The notes beneath the pieces are model-generated. The model was not told the DNA's origin. It saw nothing but the letters and a program-made list of their open reading frames with translations, and searched no databases. The translations under genes were made by a program, and so were the position numbers. A stretch of DNA of 64,000 nucleotides from a virus: positions 48,001 through 112,000 of IMG/VR virus record IMGVR_UViG_3300020442_000011; one strand, 5' to 3'. Shown here piece by piece: positions 17,670 to 26,902 of this stretch. Position 1 is the first letter of the stretch. The number at the start of each line of letters is the position of its first letter.

Positions 17670-19525
17670 AAAAAAACCTTCATCATGTCAAGCGCAACAA
17701 GATGAGGGAAACGACTGTTAAACTTCTTCGCCACAGGTGTGTCACAGGAAGGACAATTAAACGAAGGAACTGCAATAATACCAAGCATGCAATCGTCAAT
17801 GAACTTCCCTACGTGTTCGAAGAATGTTTCAACGTTTTCGCTATCGGAGAACGTTGTCGAGAGTACCGATTCGATAAGTTCCCGATCACTACTCAATTCG
17901 ATCGGTTCGCTACTGTCTTCACTCTGCTCGTAAACCGCACTTACCCAGTGTGCGTATTGCTGCGCTGAAGTAGCTAACGCAAGTTCTTCGATGTAACGTG
18001 CACGAGACGAACCATGGGGTGGTTCGTTGTAGGCTTTGTTGGTCATCTCTTTAAGACTGTCGATCCAAGCATAACCTGCCAGCTCGTATTCATAGACACT
18101 GGGTACGCGGAGTTTTAGACCGATACCATCATCGAACCATACTGTGCGTTCAATACCACGCCGGTGTTCACTGCGATAAGTCTCCAGTTCTTCATTCGTG
18201 GATGGGCGGTCCCAATTACGTTGAGCCAACATGCGACGCTGCTTCTCAGATAGAGACGACATGTCATACCAAATGAGGTTATTGAGGTTCAACGTCTCTT
18301 TAACTTCATGCTGACACTTTTCAGGGTCTGCCACACAGGCATGTGTATACGGGAAACCACGTGGGTAAACAGTACACGCAACACCCCAGAAGAAAAGGTC
18401 TTGATCAACAAGCGCTACTTTCTCTTTGATGTCGGTCGGTGTGTTCCACTCACAGGTTGCCCCTGTTAAGAACTTGATACACCAATCAAACACCGTGGTT
18501 TTCAGTGTTTGGGACATATTAGAGAACGCAAGTCCTTTCGTCATACTACCGACAGAAAGTTTGAGTTGACCCAACTCATACTGGAGTTCTACCCAGTCAG
18601 CCAGTTTCGGCGGACGGAAACGCACCCAGAAACCTGAGAAAGGAAGCATGACATCGAACGGGACACCGCCGCCGCGCTTACGTTCGATATACATCGCGAT
18701 CTCATCTTTTGAATGAGAGCCCGGTAACATACGTTGAATCGGCGAACCAGTTCGTACAGTCTTACCTTCGTGTTGGTATTGTTGACGCCATTCGGCACCC
18801 TCACGACCAAGACTGCGTTGCCCATCGCCTGTCAATGCAGCGTGTTCATGACTATCGGCGATAGTACGTAGCCAAGGCGACCCATCATCTTTACCGACAG
18901 GTCGGCGTTGTTTCTTACGAATGTCTTGAATCCGCTTTTCATCGCGAGTGAGACGTTCGATGATACCTTGAGCAGCATCGAGGATCGCTTCGAGGTTCTG
19001 GTACGCCTCGCGTTCGATGGCGACCGGCGAGTCTTCCTCATCACCTTCTTTGAATGGGCGAGTGGTGGGGCGCTGCTCATGGAAGTCCATCGGTTTATTA
19101 ACCGGCAGCTCGGGAAAATCGATATCGGTCTTTTTAGCGAAAACAGTGATGTCAACAGGGGTTGCATTACCGTCATTGTCGAAACGACTTACTTGATCAA
19201 CATCACCGCCTTGATAGATATATTCGACAACTTTCGAAAAATCGTTATCGTCGAACAGTTTCTTACCCTCTTTATCAAGCACACGCCACGTGGCGTTCTC
19301 TTTTGCTTCCGTCATGAAAACAACGGCTTCGCCACGTTCCATCTCCCAGACAGTGTCATCTGGTAGAGTGACAACCACTAAGCCGACTTCAGCCGTTTCG
19401 TTCACTTTCTGTAGAATATCATCCAGTTCAGAAACAGAACTGGCTTCTTCAATGCTAATCTGACGACGTTCGTAGTCGTCCACTTCGAAGAGTTCAAAGT
19501 AGACAATATTCTGATCTTGCATCAT
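17639..19525 (-). CDS. Tail- or virion-assembly-type protein with zinc-like motif, 628 aa (frameshift donor)
   Basis: The N-terminal 200 residues are acidic and partly disordered. The middle contains two Cys-rich stretches (CVADPEKC). The C-terminus has CPSCDTPVAKKF followed by a helical segment, a layout reminiscent of phage baseplate or tail assembly factors. It overlaps the preceding gene by 4 bases (ATGA-type). The end is unusual: an 8-base T run lies 9 codons before the stop and permits a -1 shift into a long open frame. Frameshifts of this kind are typical of tail assembly chaperones; the assignment here is by analogy only. Confidence 0.75.
   Translation of the reverse strand: MMQDQNIVYFELFEVDDYERRQISIEEASSVSELDDILQKVNETAEVGLVVVTLPDDTVWEMERGEAVVFMTEAKENATWRVLDKEGKKLFDDNDFSKVVEYIYQGGDVDQVSRFDNDGNATPVDITVFAKKTDIDFPELPVNKPMDFHEQRPTTRPFKEGDEEDSPVAIEREAYQNLEAILDAAQGIIERLTRDEKRIQDIRKKQRRPVGKDDGSPWLRTIADSHEHAALTGDGQRSLGREGAEWRQQYQHEGKTVRTGSPIQRMLPGSHSKDEIAMYIERKRGGGVPFDVMLPFSGFWVRFRPPKLADWVELQYELGQLKLSVGSMTKGLAFSNMSQTLKTTVFDWCIKFLTGATCEWNTPTDIKEKVALVDQDLFFWGVACTVYPRGFPYTHACVADPEKCQHEVKETLNLNNLIWYDMSSLSEKQRRMLAQRNWDRPSTNEELETYRSEHRRGIERTVWFDDGIGLKLRVPSVYEYELAGYAWIDSLKEMTNKAYNEPPHGSSRARYIEELALATSAQQYAHWVSAVYEQSEDSSEPIELSSDRELIESVLSTTFSDSENVETFFEHVGKFIDDCMLGIIAVPSFNCPSCDTPVAKKFNSRFPHLVALDMMKVFFTLHSRKLRD
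17669..17676 (-). promoter_or_regulatory. Candidate programmed -1 frameshift site
   Basis: On the reverse strand the zero-frame reads AAG GTT TTT TTT ACG, containing the canonical slippery heptamer T TTT TTT. A -1 slip changes the next codon from ACG to TAC and opens a 178-codon frame; without a slip, translation ends 9 codons later. Alternatively the run is truly nine T and was undercalled, which would make one continuous gene. Confidence 0.6.
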
Positions 19526-20010
19526 TTCTTATTCTCCTCGAAGGTTTTGATTTCCATGAGTTCAGGAGCGTTTTCCTGAACTTCTTTAAATAGCTCGATA
19601 TGAAGGGAATTAATCTCTTTATCGTACTTTTCCATCATTTTGCTGTAACGCTCACTGATGCTGTACATTACAGGGTAATCCTTCGGAGCGGCACCGCCTT
19701 TCTTCCCTTTATGTAAGCTGTAGATATCCAGCAAGTCTTTTTGGAACTGACGGATACCGCCGATAAACTGACTGAGTTTGAGTTTGAACTCATCTGGGTT
19801 ATCTAATTTGCTGGAAATCTCATCCATGTTACTCAGAACAGGTAGCGTAAAGAAACTTGTCATGTAGCACTGCTGAAGAAGCTGTGAGAAAATAGTCTCA
19901 AGAACAACATAGCCTTCATCACCTTCGAGAATTTCCTTGGCAAGGATTTTATGTGTTTCCATCAGTTCATCGAAAGTGGGTGCTTGAACTTGTTCGTTAG
20001 CGGCGGTCAT
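19522..20010 (-). CDS. Hypothetical helical protein, 162 aa
   Basis: First gene of a reverse-strand pair; its stop overlaps the start of the 628-residue gene by 4 bases. Mostly alpha-helical, with a Lys/Gly stretch (KGKKGGAAPKD) near residue 110. Translational coupling implies a shared job with its neighbour, possibly tail or head assembly. GGAAAACC precedes the ATG. The divergent gap of about 110 bases to the gene at 20122 should hold promoters for both directions. Confidence 0.85.
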   Translation of the reverse strand: MTAANEQVQAPTFDELMETHKILAKEILEGDEGYVVLETIFSQLLQQCYMTSFFTLPVLSNMDEISSKLDNPDEFKLKLSQFIGGIRQFQKDLLDIYSLHKGKKGGAAPKDYPVMYSISERYSKMMEKYDKEINSLHIELFKEVQENAPELMEIKTFEENKK

Positions 20011-20121
20011 TATGGTTTTCCTTAGTGAATTGAGTTATACGACATAACGTGAGTATAATTAGTTTTTTATAACTACGACAGGTAATGATGTGTAATCTTA
20101 CTTCTTTGGGTGGGCTCCATT

Positions 20122-20976
20122 ATGTTAGATGAACTAAAACAATGTTTGCTTTTGTATACAACAGAAGAAGCAACGGAAACATTGCTTGATGCTTACCGTA
20201 TTCTGGAAACCATCGGGCTAACTGACCAAGACACGGAACTCCTTAACATCATGGGACTCGATAGCGAGGCTTCAGATAGTTATCTTCTTGTGGGTCGAAT
20301 CGAAGCGTGCTTAACGATCGCTGTTGGTGATCAGCTATCACAGTATGGTGTGACCCTGATTGATGGTACACCACTTAATGTCATGACAGAAATCCTACAA
20401 GCCGTAGGGACATTCGAGCGTTATCATATCCCTGAAGCTGTTCGAGATATCTTCTTGACAGACGAATTCGACAACGAAGAGAAGTTCGCCGAGTTCGTTT
20501 CATTGTTTAGTGCTCTCGAACCCATAGATGTCACGCATCATCTTGAGAACATCAAACCAGATACGCTCAAACGCATCAAGACGATCGCTGACGATGAACT
20601 GGCAAACATACCGAAGCCTGAGCTGCCTCTCCAAGAACTCAGAGAACGTGGACGTTTTATTAACCATATCGAGCGTAAGTCTCCCGAGCAACATTTAATG
20701 GTTGTTCGTAAACTGTCGGATTATGGTTTTCCGATGGACGTGGATGTCGATCTTGTCCTTGATGACTTGACAGACGCGCTTGATGCCATCCCTGATGACA
20801 CAGAACAGCTTGTTTATGAACTGCTAGCTGTGTCCGCCTACATCGATAGTGATTATCAAACGTTCTTCAGTGAATTCGTTGAAGATTACGCACACACCGA
20901 TGTGCTGGCGAATCGTTTAAAACGGTTAGCTAATACGTTCTTAACCGAACATGGGTATTCACATGTTAAAGCGTGA
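20122..20976 (+). CDS. Hypothetical acidic protein, 284 aa
   Basis: The frame is open from GTG 20110, but ATG 20122 is the likelier start. The product is strongly acidic and helical, with no recognised motif or membrane segment. Its 3' end overlaps the start of the following polymerase subunit by 26 bases (or 14 if that gene starts at 20963), so the two are probably coupled. Function unknown. Confidence 0.8.
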   Translation: MLDELKQCLLLYTTEEATETLLDAYRILETIGLTDQDTELLNIMGLDSEASDSYLLVGRIEACLTIAVGDQLSQYGVTLIDGTPLNVMTEILQAVGTFERYHIPEAVRDIFLTDEFDNEEKFAEFVSLFSALEPIDVTHHLENIKPDTLKRIKTIADDELANIPKPELPLQELRERGRFINHIERKSPEQHLMVVRKLSDYGFPMDVDVDLVLDDLTDALDAIPDDTEQLVYELLAVSAYIDSDYQTFFSEFVEDYAHTDVLANRLKRLANTFLTEHGYSHVKA

Positions 20977-22294
20977 TTTTTTTATTCGTGCAATTAATGC
21001 TAAAATGGATTTCAAACGCGATTGGGTAATGAGCGTGTTTGGTATTCTCGATGAAAAAGAAGACGATTGGAAAACTAACCCTTACCCCTATCGACCGATC
21101 CGTACAGGTAAGGGTTATGGTTTCTTAAATCCAGTAGAAGATGGTTTCGAAATAGAAGAAATCGTTGACAGTCTTTATGAACCCCTAACACCCCTCGCTC
21201 GATGGTTAGAACGTTTTGAATTAGAGCCGGGTGAATTACCCAATCATCAGGGTGATAAATCAATCACCACCACATACGGTAATATCCTTACCAACCATTT
21301 GATGTTTTGTATTCCCTTTGGTAACGAAGTTCCTTTCATTAAAGGGGAGATGAATATCAACGCGATTGCTAACACGATATTTGAGAAGGTGGTAGATGAC
21401 CCTGAGGACGATGATGGTTCGCCTTCCCCAGAAGGGGTTATTTATAACCGAGAGTTCAGACTCTTCGGTGAACACGCCGAGTCACTGGTGTCGTATAATT
21501 CAATATCAGTGACGTCCGTTACACCTAAATCGTTAGTGGGTCACCCCGATGCCCGTAAACGTCGTGAGGCACTTAAGGAAAAATACAAGGATCGTTTGAC
21601 TGATCCGGTTGTTATTTCCAAAATAGGTGCTGAACTTGAAAAGCTTGATCGCGAATGGTTAAAGGGTGATCCCGCTGATAAGTTCTACCAGACGAATGAA
21701 GGTAAATATTACGGGAAGGTACGAAAGCGTCTCTTCTACATGTTCGGTGGGGAAGCGCCGTTCTCTGATGGTACGGTCATGCAGTTCATTGAACGCTCCC
21801 TAGAAGAGGGTATCCTACCTGAAGACCTACCTGCCATTATCAATTCTCTTCGTCATGGTACACATAGCCGTGGTTCCCAGACTCAGCTAGGCGGTGAGGC
21901 CACTAAAACGATCTATCGTATGGTTGGTACGTCACGCATCGCAGAGGATGATTGTGGTAGTAATCTAGGGGTCTACTTTAAGGTTTCTTCATGGAATCAT
22001 TATTTATTTACCGGATTCTATGAGGTGACTGCCAAAGGAAGTAAGCTTCTTACGGCAGAAGAAGTAAGTCAACGTGAAGGCGAGTGGATACAATTACGTG
22101 TTCCGACTACTTGTAAGACGGAAGGACGCAACCTGTGTGGTCGTTGTGTAGGCGTCGCGCTTGCCGAACTACCGGACGGTATTGCTGCCACGAGTGCTCA
22201 AACTTCCGGTGTTTTCTTGACATCGTTCTTGAAAGCATTCCACGGTAAAGAGCTTAAGACCAAAACGCTTGATATTAATCATTGGTTACGATAG
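20951..22294 (+). CDS. RNA polymerase beta' C-terminal half, second paralogue (probably virion enzyme)
   Basis: A 447-residue beta' homologue distinct from the one at 13038. It keeps the trigger-loop-like region (SLRHGTHSRGSQTQLGGEA, about 299-317), the EDDCGSNLGV signature with C335, and the zinc cysteines C388, C396 and C399 (CKTEGRNLCGRC), followed by a helix like that leading to the beta' C-terminus. phiKZ has gp80 as beta' C-half of its virion RNA polymerase at the equivalent place, a few genes after the non-virion subunits. That enzyme is injected with the DNA and reads early promoters. The start may be ATG 20951 or 20963; neither has a clear Shine-Dalgarno sequence. Confidence 0.85.
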   Translation: MGIHMLKRDFFIRAINAKMDFKRDWVMSVFGILDEKEDDWKTNPYPYRPIRTGKGYGFLNPVEDGFEIEEIVDSLYEPLTPLARWLERFELEPGELPNHQGDKSITTTYGNILTNHLMFCIPFGNEVPFIKGEMNINAIANTIFEKVVDDPEDDDGSPSPEGVIYNREFRLFGEHAESLVSYNSISVTSVTPKSLVGHPDARKRREALKEKYKDRLTDPVVISKIGAELEKLDREWLKGDPADKFYQTNEGKYYGKVRKRLFYMFGGEAPFSDGTVMQFIERSLEEGILPEDLPAIINSLRHGTHSRGSQTQLGGEATKTIYRMVGTSRIAEDDCGSNLGVYFKVSSWNHYLFTGFYEVTAKGSKLLTAEEVSQREGEWIQLRVPTTCKTEGRNLCGRCVGVALAELPDGIAATSAQTSGVFLTSFLKAFHGKELKTKTLDINHWLR

Positions 22295-22303
22295 GAGTTA
22301 CAC

Positions 22304-23422
22304 ATGTCCAGCAAGAAATCAAACCAGCAAAACCAAAACAAGAATGACAATCAAGTCGAAGAATCTTCAGTTGAGGATAAGAACACTCAGGTGGAAGAAA
22401 CCCAAGAAGCCCAGGAACCTAAAATGGAAGACACGTTCCGTGAAAAGAACGACTTCGCTAAGAACTGGGATGACAAGGCAATCAATACTTGGGTATCTGT
22501 CATGGGTTCAGATAAAGCCTTTGTTGAAGATACCGACGTGCTTGTCTTTGACCCTTATCGGGAAAGTCGTCATCCTGAGGAATGGGAAACAAAAGAAATC
22601 GAAGCGTTCCTGAAAGGTAAACTGAAGAACGTTAAAGATAGCCGTCGGGGGGCGTTGATCGCCGAACTCAAGAAGCGCATCTCGATCGATCGCGCCTGGT
22701 CTGAGCAGGACATTCTCCAGTACTACCGCACAGGCGAAGAACCCAAGAAAACCAAATCGGGTGTTTGGTTGCGCGACATTACTCGTGATAATCGTAACGT
22801 AAGTTCCTGGACAGATGCGGAACTTACCGCTTGGGCGAATGAAGAGATCCACACCAACATTAACAGTCAACGTCTCATTAATGAGATCAACCAACGTTTT
22901 GACTTGACAATCCCAACAAACACCACTGACCGGCAGCGAATCAAACAAGCAATCCAGAATGATCAGAAACGTATTGCCGATAACGAACAAGCCAAAAAGA
23001 AAGGAGAGCTAACCGAAATGAACAGTGCCCACATCGAGTCCGTACTTAATCGCTACATCGAAGCTGTTAAGCCTGGTCGTGAAATCGACACGCAAACAGC
23101 CACGATAGCACAGAATCGACTCGAGTCGCTTTTTGCTTACGTTGTTAAGCTTGAAGGTCGTGCGATGGTCGATGGCCTGGATATGATCAAGAAAGCCTTC
23201 GTTGAACATCGCAACGGTGTTTTCGGACCCAGTGCGGCACAACGTTTCACGCATCTGGTGAAGGGTGATAAAGAACGTCACCTGGCAATGATTGAATCGT
23301 TCATGATTGTGTCCAGCCCTAATAAACATCAACGCAAGATGACAGATTTCAAAGCGATGTTCCGAAACTTCCCGCAAGACCAAATGGAGCGTCTTGCTGA
23401 TTACTTCGCGAATTACGCTTAA
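22304..23422 (+). CDS. Protein with four W-x3-E/D-I/L repeats, 372 aa
   Basis: The first 45 residues are Gln/Asn/Glu/Lys-rich and disordered. Four short related helical repeats follow: WDDKAINTWV, WETKEIEAFLKG, WSEQDILQYYRTG and WTDAELTAWANEE. A helical C-terminal domain of about 150 residues follows, ending ADYFANYA. The repeats resemble small helix-turn-helix or SAP-like units, but no exact family was recognised. It starts with GGAG 9 bases after the beta' paralogue and ends at a strong terminator. Confidence 0.85.
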   Translation: MSSKKSNQQNQNKNDNQVEESSVEDKNTQVEETQEAQEPKMEDTFREKNDFAKNWDDKAINTWVSVMGSDKAFVEDTDVLVFDPYRESRHPEEWETKEIEAFLKGKLKNVKDSRRGALIAELKKRISIDRAWSEQDILQYYRTGEEPKKTKSGVWLRDITRDNRNVSSWTDAELTAWANEEIHTNINSQRLINEINQRFDLTIPTNTTDRQRIKQAIQNDQKRIADNEQAKKKGELTEMNSAHIESVLNRYIEAVKPGREIDTQTATIAQNRLESLFAYVVKLEGRAMVDGLDMIKKAFVEHRNGVFGPSAAQRFTHLVKGDKERHLAMIESFMIVSSPNKHQRKMTDFKAMFRNFPQDQMERLADYFANYA

Positions 23423-23467
23423 TCTTATAGTCACGTTCCTTAATGACGTCACTATACGATACTTCCA

Positions 23468-23494
23468 CCCCTCCCATTTGGGAGGGGTCTTTTT
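23468..23494 (+). terminator. Rho-independent terminator
   Basis: CCCCTCCC / GGGAGGGG with loop ATTT followed by TCTTTTT. It ends the forward unit 20122-23422. Confidence 0.9.
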
Positions 23495-23510
23495 CGTGTT
23501 GGGACATAAA

Positions 23511-23535
23511 AAGTGCTCCCCAATGGGGAGCACTT
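23511..23535 (-). terminator. Terminator for the reverse unit
   Basis: AAGTGCTCCCC / GGGGAGCACTT around AAT, with A-rich flanks on both sides, which read as a T-tract on the reverse strand. It ends the reverse unit finishing at 23541. Confidence 0.85.
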
Positions 23536-23540
23536 AAAAA

Positions 23541-24836
23541 TCAACGTGAGTTGATAATGTTGTCACGCACTTCATTGACCATTCGAGTAATACGCTCAAG
23601 CTTACCTTCATCTTTCAGTTCATCTTTAGTAACTCGGATGATTTGATTGATGTAGTGGTTTTCGTAGTTAATGTAAAGACCGATAATTTGAAGCTTGGTA
23701 TCGTTGATTTCTTTACAAGCGCTGATTACCTGACTTATCTTGGCAATTGAGCCGTTTAAGTCGTTAAGTGTGTCGGTTAATGTGGCGATCTTCTCTTTCC
23801 GTTCAAAACGTTTCATTGTCTTTAGGCGGCGTTGAAGTTCCCGGCACTCTTTAACGATGTCCTCAAAAGGCGTCACGGTAGACGTTTCTTTTCGAATTGG
23901 TTCATTAAAGATTTTATTGCTAATATCCATCCGACCTAAGGTGTTTTTACCTTGACCGTTTAACGTCTGGGAAGGATCAATAAAATCTAAAATGTCATTG
24001 GCGAGGATGTTTACTGTTAGTGAAATGTTATTGGCACTACGAATAGGTCCGGTGGGGGACTCAAAGTCGGTTTTAATTTTATCTACCGTACCCTTGAGTT
24101 CCTTAACAGTTTTAATGAATTCGCCGACTTTCTTTTCGATCGCTGCGGTGGCTGGGCGGGAACCAAAAGCAGACAACGTCGCAATGGTACGTTTCAAGTT
24201 CTCATGTTCGATGAGCTTTTCCGCGTAACCTTGCATTTCCGCTGCGATAGGTCCTTGTTTGCCAACCAGTAACTCGGCTTTGACACGAACTTCTCGGGCG
24301 CGTTCCCAGGCATTGTAACCTCGTTGGAGTTTACGTTCATACTTAGGTTCACCCCAAATATTACTTACTGCCCAATCCACCACACGACCAAGGAATGCAA
24401 TCAGTTTAGCAATCCACTCCTTTACGGTCTGCACCATGGTTTTAAGGAAGCTCTCTTGTGCAACTGACAAGCACGTACTGCTTCTTTCATCGGTGAACAG
24501 ACCTGACATGTAACTCTCATTGGAAACAGTCGTCAGGTCGACACCCATCTCTTGAAGTTTTGTCTGGATAACACCCAGCGTACGAAAGTCTTCTTTGCAG
24601 ATACCTTCAACACTTACCGTGTGGTCGAGAGCGATCAACTGGTTTGTGAGCGTGGTGAACGTATCAATCTCCGATGACGCCTCTTCAAGGGAGACAGACT
24701 TACCTGCTAGTACTTCTTGGTGCTGCTCCCAATATAATGGTTCGTCAATGAATGTACTTTCATTACTCACTGAAGGTGTGTCTTTTACGATGGGTTCACC
24801 ATCAAGTCCATATTGGACTTCATCATTATCAAACAT
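23541..24836 (-). CDS. Inner-body-type (internal head) protein, 431 aa
   Basis: Start placed at ATG 24836 (MFDNDEVQYG), since the longer frame overlaps the upstream gene. Residues 1-135 form an acidic leader with SVSNES and AQESF motifs. The remainder is helical (WIAKLIAFLGRVVDWAV, then long amphipathic helices). This leader-plus-helical-core design and the x-x-E-S-F processing-like motif match the three paralogues at 36705-40838. In phiKZ such proteins (gp93-95, gp162-163) form the proteinaceous inner body around which DNA winds, and they lose their leader to the gp175-type protease. The assignment is by architecture. Confidence 0.7.
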   Translation of the reverse strand: MFDNDEVQYGLDGEPIVKDTPSVSNESTFIDEPLYWEQHQEVLAGKSVSLEEASSEIDTFTTLTNQLIALDHTVSVEGICKEDFRTLGVIQTKLQEMGVDLTTVSNESYMSGLFTDERSSTCLSVAQESFLKTMVQTVKEWIAKLIAFLGRVVDWAVSNIWGEPKYERKLQRGYNAWERAREVRVKAELLVGKQGPIAAEMQGYAEKLIEHENLKRTIATLSAFGSRPATAAIEKKVGEFIKTVKELKGTVDKIKTDFESPTGPIRSANNISLTVNILANDILDFIDPSQTLNGQGKNTLGRMDISNKIFNEPIRKETSTVTPFEDIVKECRELQRRLKTMKRFERKEKIATLTDTLNDLNGSIAKISQVISACKEINDTKLQIIGLYINYENHYINQIIRVTKDELKDEGKLERITRMVNEVRDNIINSR

Positions 24837-25137
24837 GGTTTCTATTCCGGTATTCAAACAAACGTTGTCGTAAAAGATAACGCTCTGCTGATGCAATGTC
24901 GAGAAGCACCTTTTCAAACGCAATGGATTTCCCTTTTTCGAAATCAAAACGTCGCTTCTCAGCACAGATGGCGTCACCCACGAATTCGTGACCGTTTATC
25001 GTCCTCACGCAACACACTGTCACTCGAGTACCTGGAAAGTGATGGTAGTATGTATCTTTAATCAACGAGATTAAATAGTCACGTGTTAGACGTGGTGAAA
25101 TCAGAGCGTGTCGGACCGGGGAGGAATCATCGCTCAT
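24829..25137 (-). CDS. N4 gp49/Sf6 gp66 family protein, 102 aa
   Basis: The segment from VTVCCVRTINGHEFVG through AICAEKRRFDFEKGK to the ending AERYLLRQRL follows the pattern of the phage N4 Gp49/Sf6 gene 66 family, small proteins of unknown function in many phages that end in a helix with YLLRxRL. The stop overlaps the ATG of the next gene by 8 bases and the start overlaps the previous stop by 4, so three genes are coupled. Recognition is from memory of the family pattern. Confidence 0.75.
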   Translation of the reverse strand: MSDDSSPVRHALISPRLTRDYLISLIKDTYYHHFPGTRVTVCCVRTINGHEFVGDAICAEKRRFDFEKGKSIAFEKVLLDIASAERYLLRQRLFEYRNRNHV

Positions 25138-25565
25138 TGCTCCTCCACATTGGAGCGAAACGCGTTCGCTACCTCACTAACAGCTGTTTTGATGCGTTCG
25201 TCTTTTACGATCAAAGACACCATGTTGTTATTCTCTTTATTAAAGAGTTCGGCTTGTTTAGTGGACTGCATGACGAATGCGCAAATGGTCTCGTCACAGC
25301 AGTCCGTCGCTACTTCATAGCGCGCTGTGTAGATAGACTTAAAGAGATCAACAGCCAGATTGATATCGAACAGAATATACTCGTTGATATCCTGGAGAAT
25401 ATCTTTAAAACGTTCTACTTCAGTTTCCAGTGTTTCTTTAAAATCAACCTGTGGGTTGATAACAGTTGCGTAGGCTGCAGCCCGTGCTACAACGAAAGCG
25501 CGAAGGCGACGTTCATTAACGTCCATGCTGGGGATGTTTTTCAGTACTGTGGCAATGGCGTTCAT
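25134..25565 (-). CDS. Hypothetical helical protein, 143 aa
   Basis: Helical, acidic, soluble protein ending RSNVEEQ. AAGGA lies upstream of the ATG. The 4-base ATGA overlap with the N4 gp49-like gene indicates coupling. No motif recognised. Confidence 0.85.
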   Translation of the reverse strand: MNAIATVLKNIPSMDVNERRLRAFVVARAAAYATVINPQVDFKETLETEVERFKDILQDINEYILFDINLAVDLFKSIYTARYEVATDCCDETICAFVMQSTKQAELFNKENNNMVSLIVKDERIKTAVSEVANAFRSNVEEQ

Positions 25566-25584
25566 TTCTCTATCCTTTCTTGGG

Positions 25585-26820
25585 TTAGCGTAAATATTGC
25601 TGTAACTTTGAATGTGTTACGAACAGATCATTATTGAGAAAAGTCTCAAGTTGTCGTTCAAGACGCAAGTGTTGTTGATTTCTACGTCGCTTGGGACTCA
25701 AGAACATACCTACTATTTCCACCGTGATAGGTATTTCATAGAGGGGTTTCATTAATTTATCGAAAGCTTCGATATCGTCAAGTAATTGTTTCTTGCGTTT
25801 CGGGTCTTTAACATGCGTTAACTGGGCGATTGTATCGCGTCGCATCTTTCTTGCTCGCTCAACTGGGTTATCATAAGAAGAATTGATATCCGAATGTTTC
25901 ATGAATTGACACGACACCCAACTAATCGTTGCGATGTTTATTCCAGGTAACAAAAGAGTAGGGATAACTGCGACCGATCTCAACCACTCGATACGGCGAC
26001 TCTTTTGTGTGCCTGATATTCTAGTGACTGCTCTTGCTAATGGTAATCCAAACCCAAGACGACTAGCGAACCAATCAGCCAGTTGTTCATCGCGTTTTAA
26101 GGAGTTGGCGTCTGATACCGAACTAATCCATCCGCGACCTGTATCGGTGTATAATCCGACGATTGCCTTTCTAACCGTGGTAACAGAAGGGTCTTTTTTT
26201 ATTTCTTGGGCGGTTTCTTTATCGACGTTATCTGTCAGTTGTTTGAGTGTCATTCCTTTTACAGAATACGTATCGGCTCGTGTTCCCAACATTACCTCAA
26301 CACCTTCCTGAAGGTAATAGGACATCCAGACATAATCACCAATCGTAGCAAACGCCCAAAAGAGATGACCAACTTCATGGAGGATCATAGCGGTGAATTC
26401 ATCATCATCCCAAAAGTTCATCGCGCTATCGCCAATGATTAAATAGGCGGGTATCTCAGTGAAGGTTCCTTCCACCTGCACTTTGGTGAGATCAACCGAA
26501 CCTTTAACGTATTTTAAGATGGCTGGGTCTTTTTGGAAGAGAGGAGTCCTAACGACAGGGTTCTTATTGGTGGAGTTGTGATTACCTGCAATATTGACCG
26601 TCCCCGCTGAAAAATTAAAACTATCCTGACGTAGACCAACAGACACCTTTATTTTAGTATTCCGTCGGATTATTTCCTGAATATCAGCAAGGAAATCTCT
26701 TGTTGATAATGTGTTGTTATCCTTATCAACATATGCTTTTTTAACACGGCTATAAACTTCAGTCGCTAGTTTTGATTTATGGTTGACGTTGATCTGCTCA
26801 ACAGACACCGTATTGTTCAT
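25585..26820 (-). CDS. Zincin-type metalloprotease-like protein, 411 aa
   Basis: Contains HEVGH at about 148-152, the HExxH zinc-binding catalytic motif, preceded by hydrophobic residues (FTAMIL). Downstream, RDEQLADWFASRLG at about 241-254 could supply the third glutamate ligand, as in gluzincin-type enzymes. A hydrophobic stretch near 280-300 (VIPTLLLPGINIATI) may be a membrane segment. The start at ATG 26820 is chosen because AGGTG lies 6 bases upstream; the frame runs on to 26940 but would overlap the divergent polymerase gene. Possible roles are virion maturation, lysis or a host-directed protease. Family not assigned. Confidence 0.75.
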   Translation of the reverse strand: MNNTVSVEQINVNHKSKLATEVYSRVKKAYVDKDNNTLSTRDFLADIQEIIRRNTKIKVSVGLRQDSFNFSAGTVNIAGNHNSTNKNPVVRTPLFQKDPAILKYVKGSVDLTKVQVEGTFTEIPAYLIIGDSAMNFWDDDEFTAMILHEVGHLFWAFATIGDYVWMSYYLQEGVEVMLGTRADTYSVKGMTLKQLTDNVDKETAQEIKKDPSVTTVRKAIVGLYTDTGRGWISSVSDANSLKRDEQLADWFASRLGFGLPLARAVTRISGTQKSRRIEWLRSVAVIPTLLLPGINIATISWVSCQFMKHSDINSSYDNPVERARKMRRDTIAQLTHVKDPKRKKQLLDDIEAFDKLMKPLYEIPITVEIVGMFLSPKRRRNQQHLRLERQLETFLNNDLFVTHSKLQQYLR

Positions 26821-26902
26821 GTGGCACCTAGACGGGTAAGGGTAGTCATAGGATAGGTGGAATTTACCTGAAGCCTTTATGTTGTAGGAAGAGGAGTTAC
26901 AC

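Noticed and set aside
23468-23535. Pair of hairpins as possible CRISPR or repeat array
   Set aside because: They are two back-to-back terminators for convergent units, with different stems and no repeated spacers.
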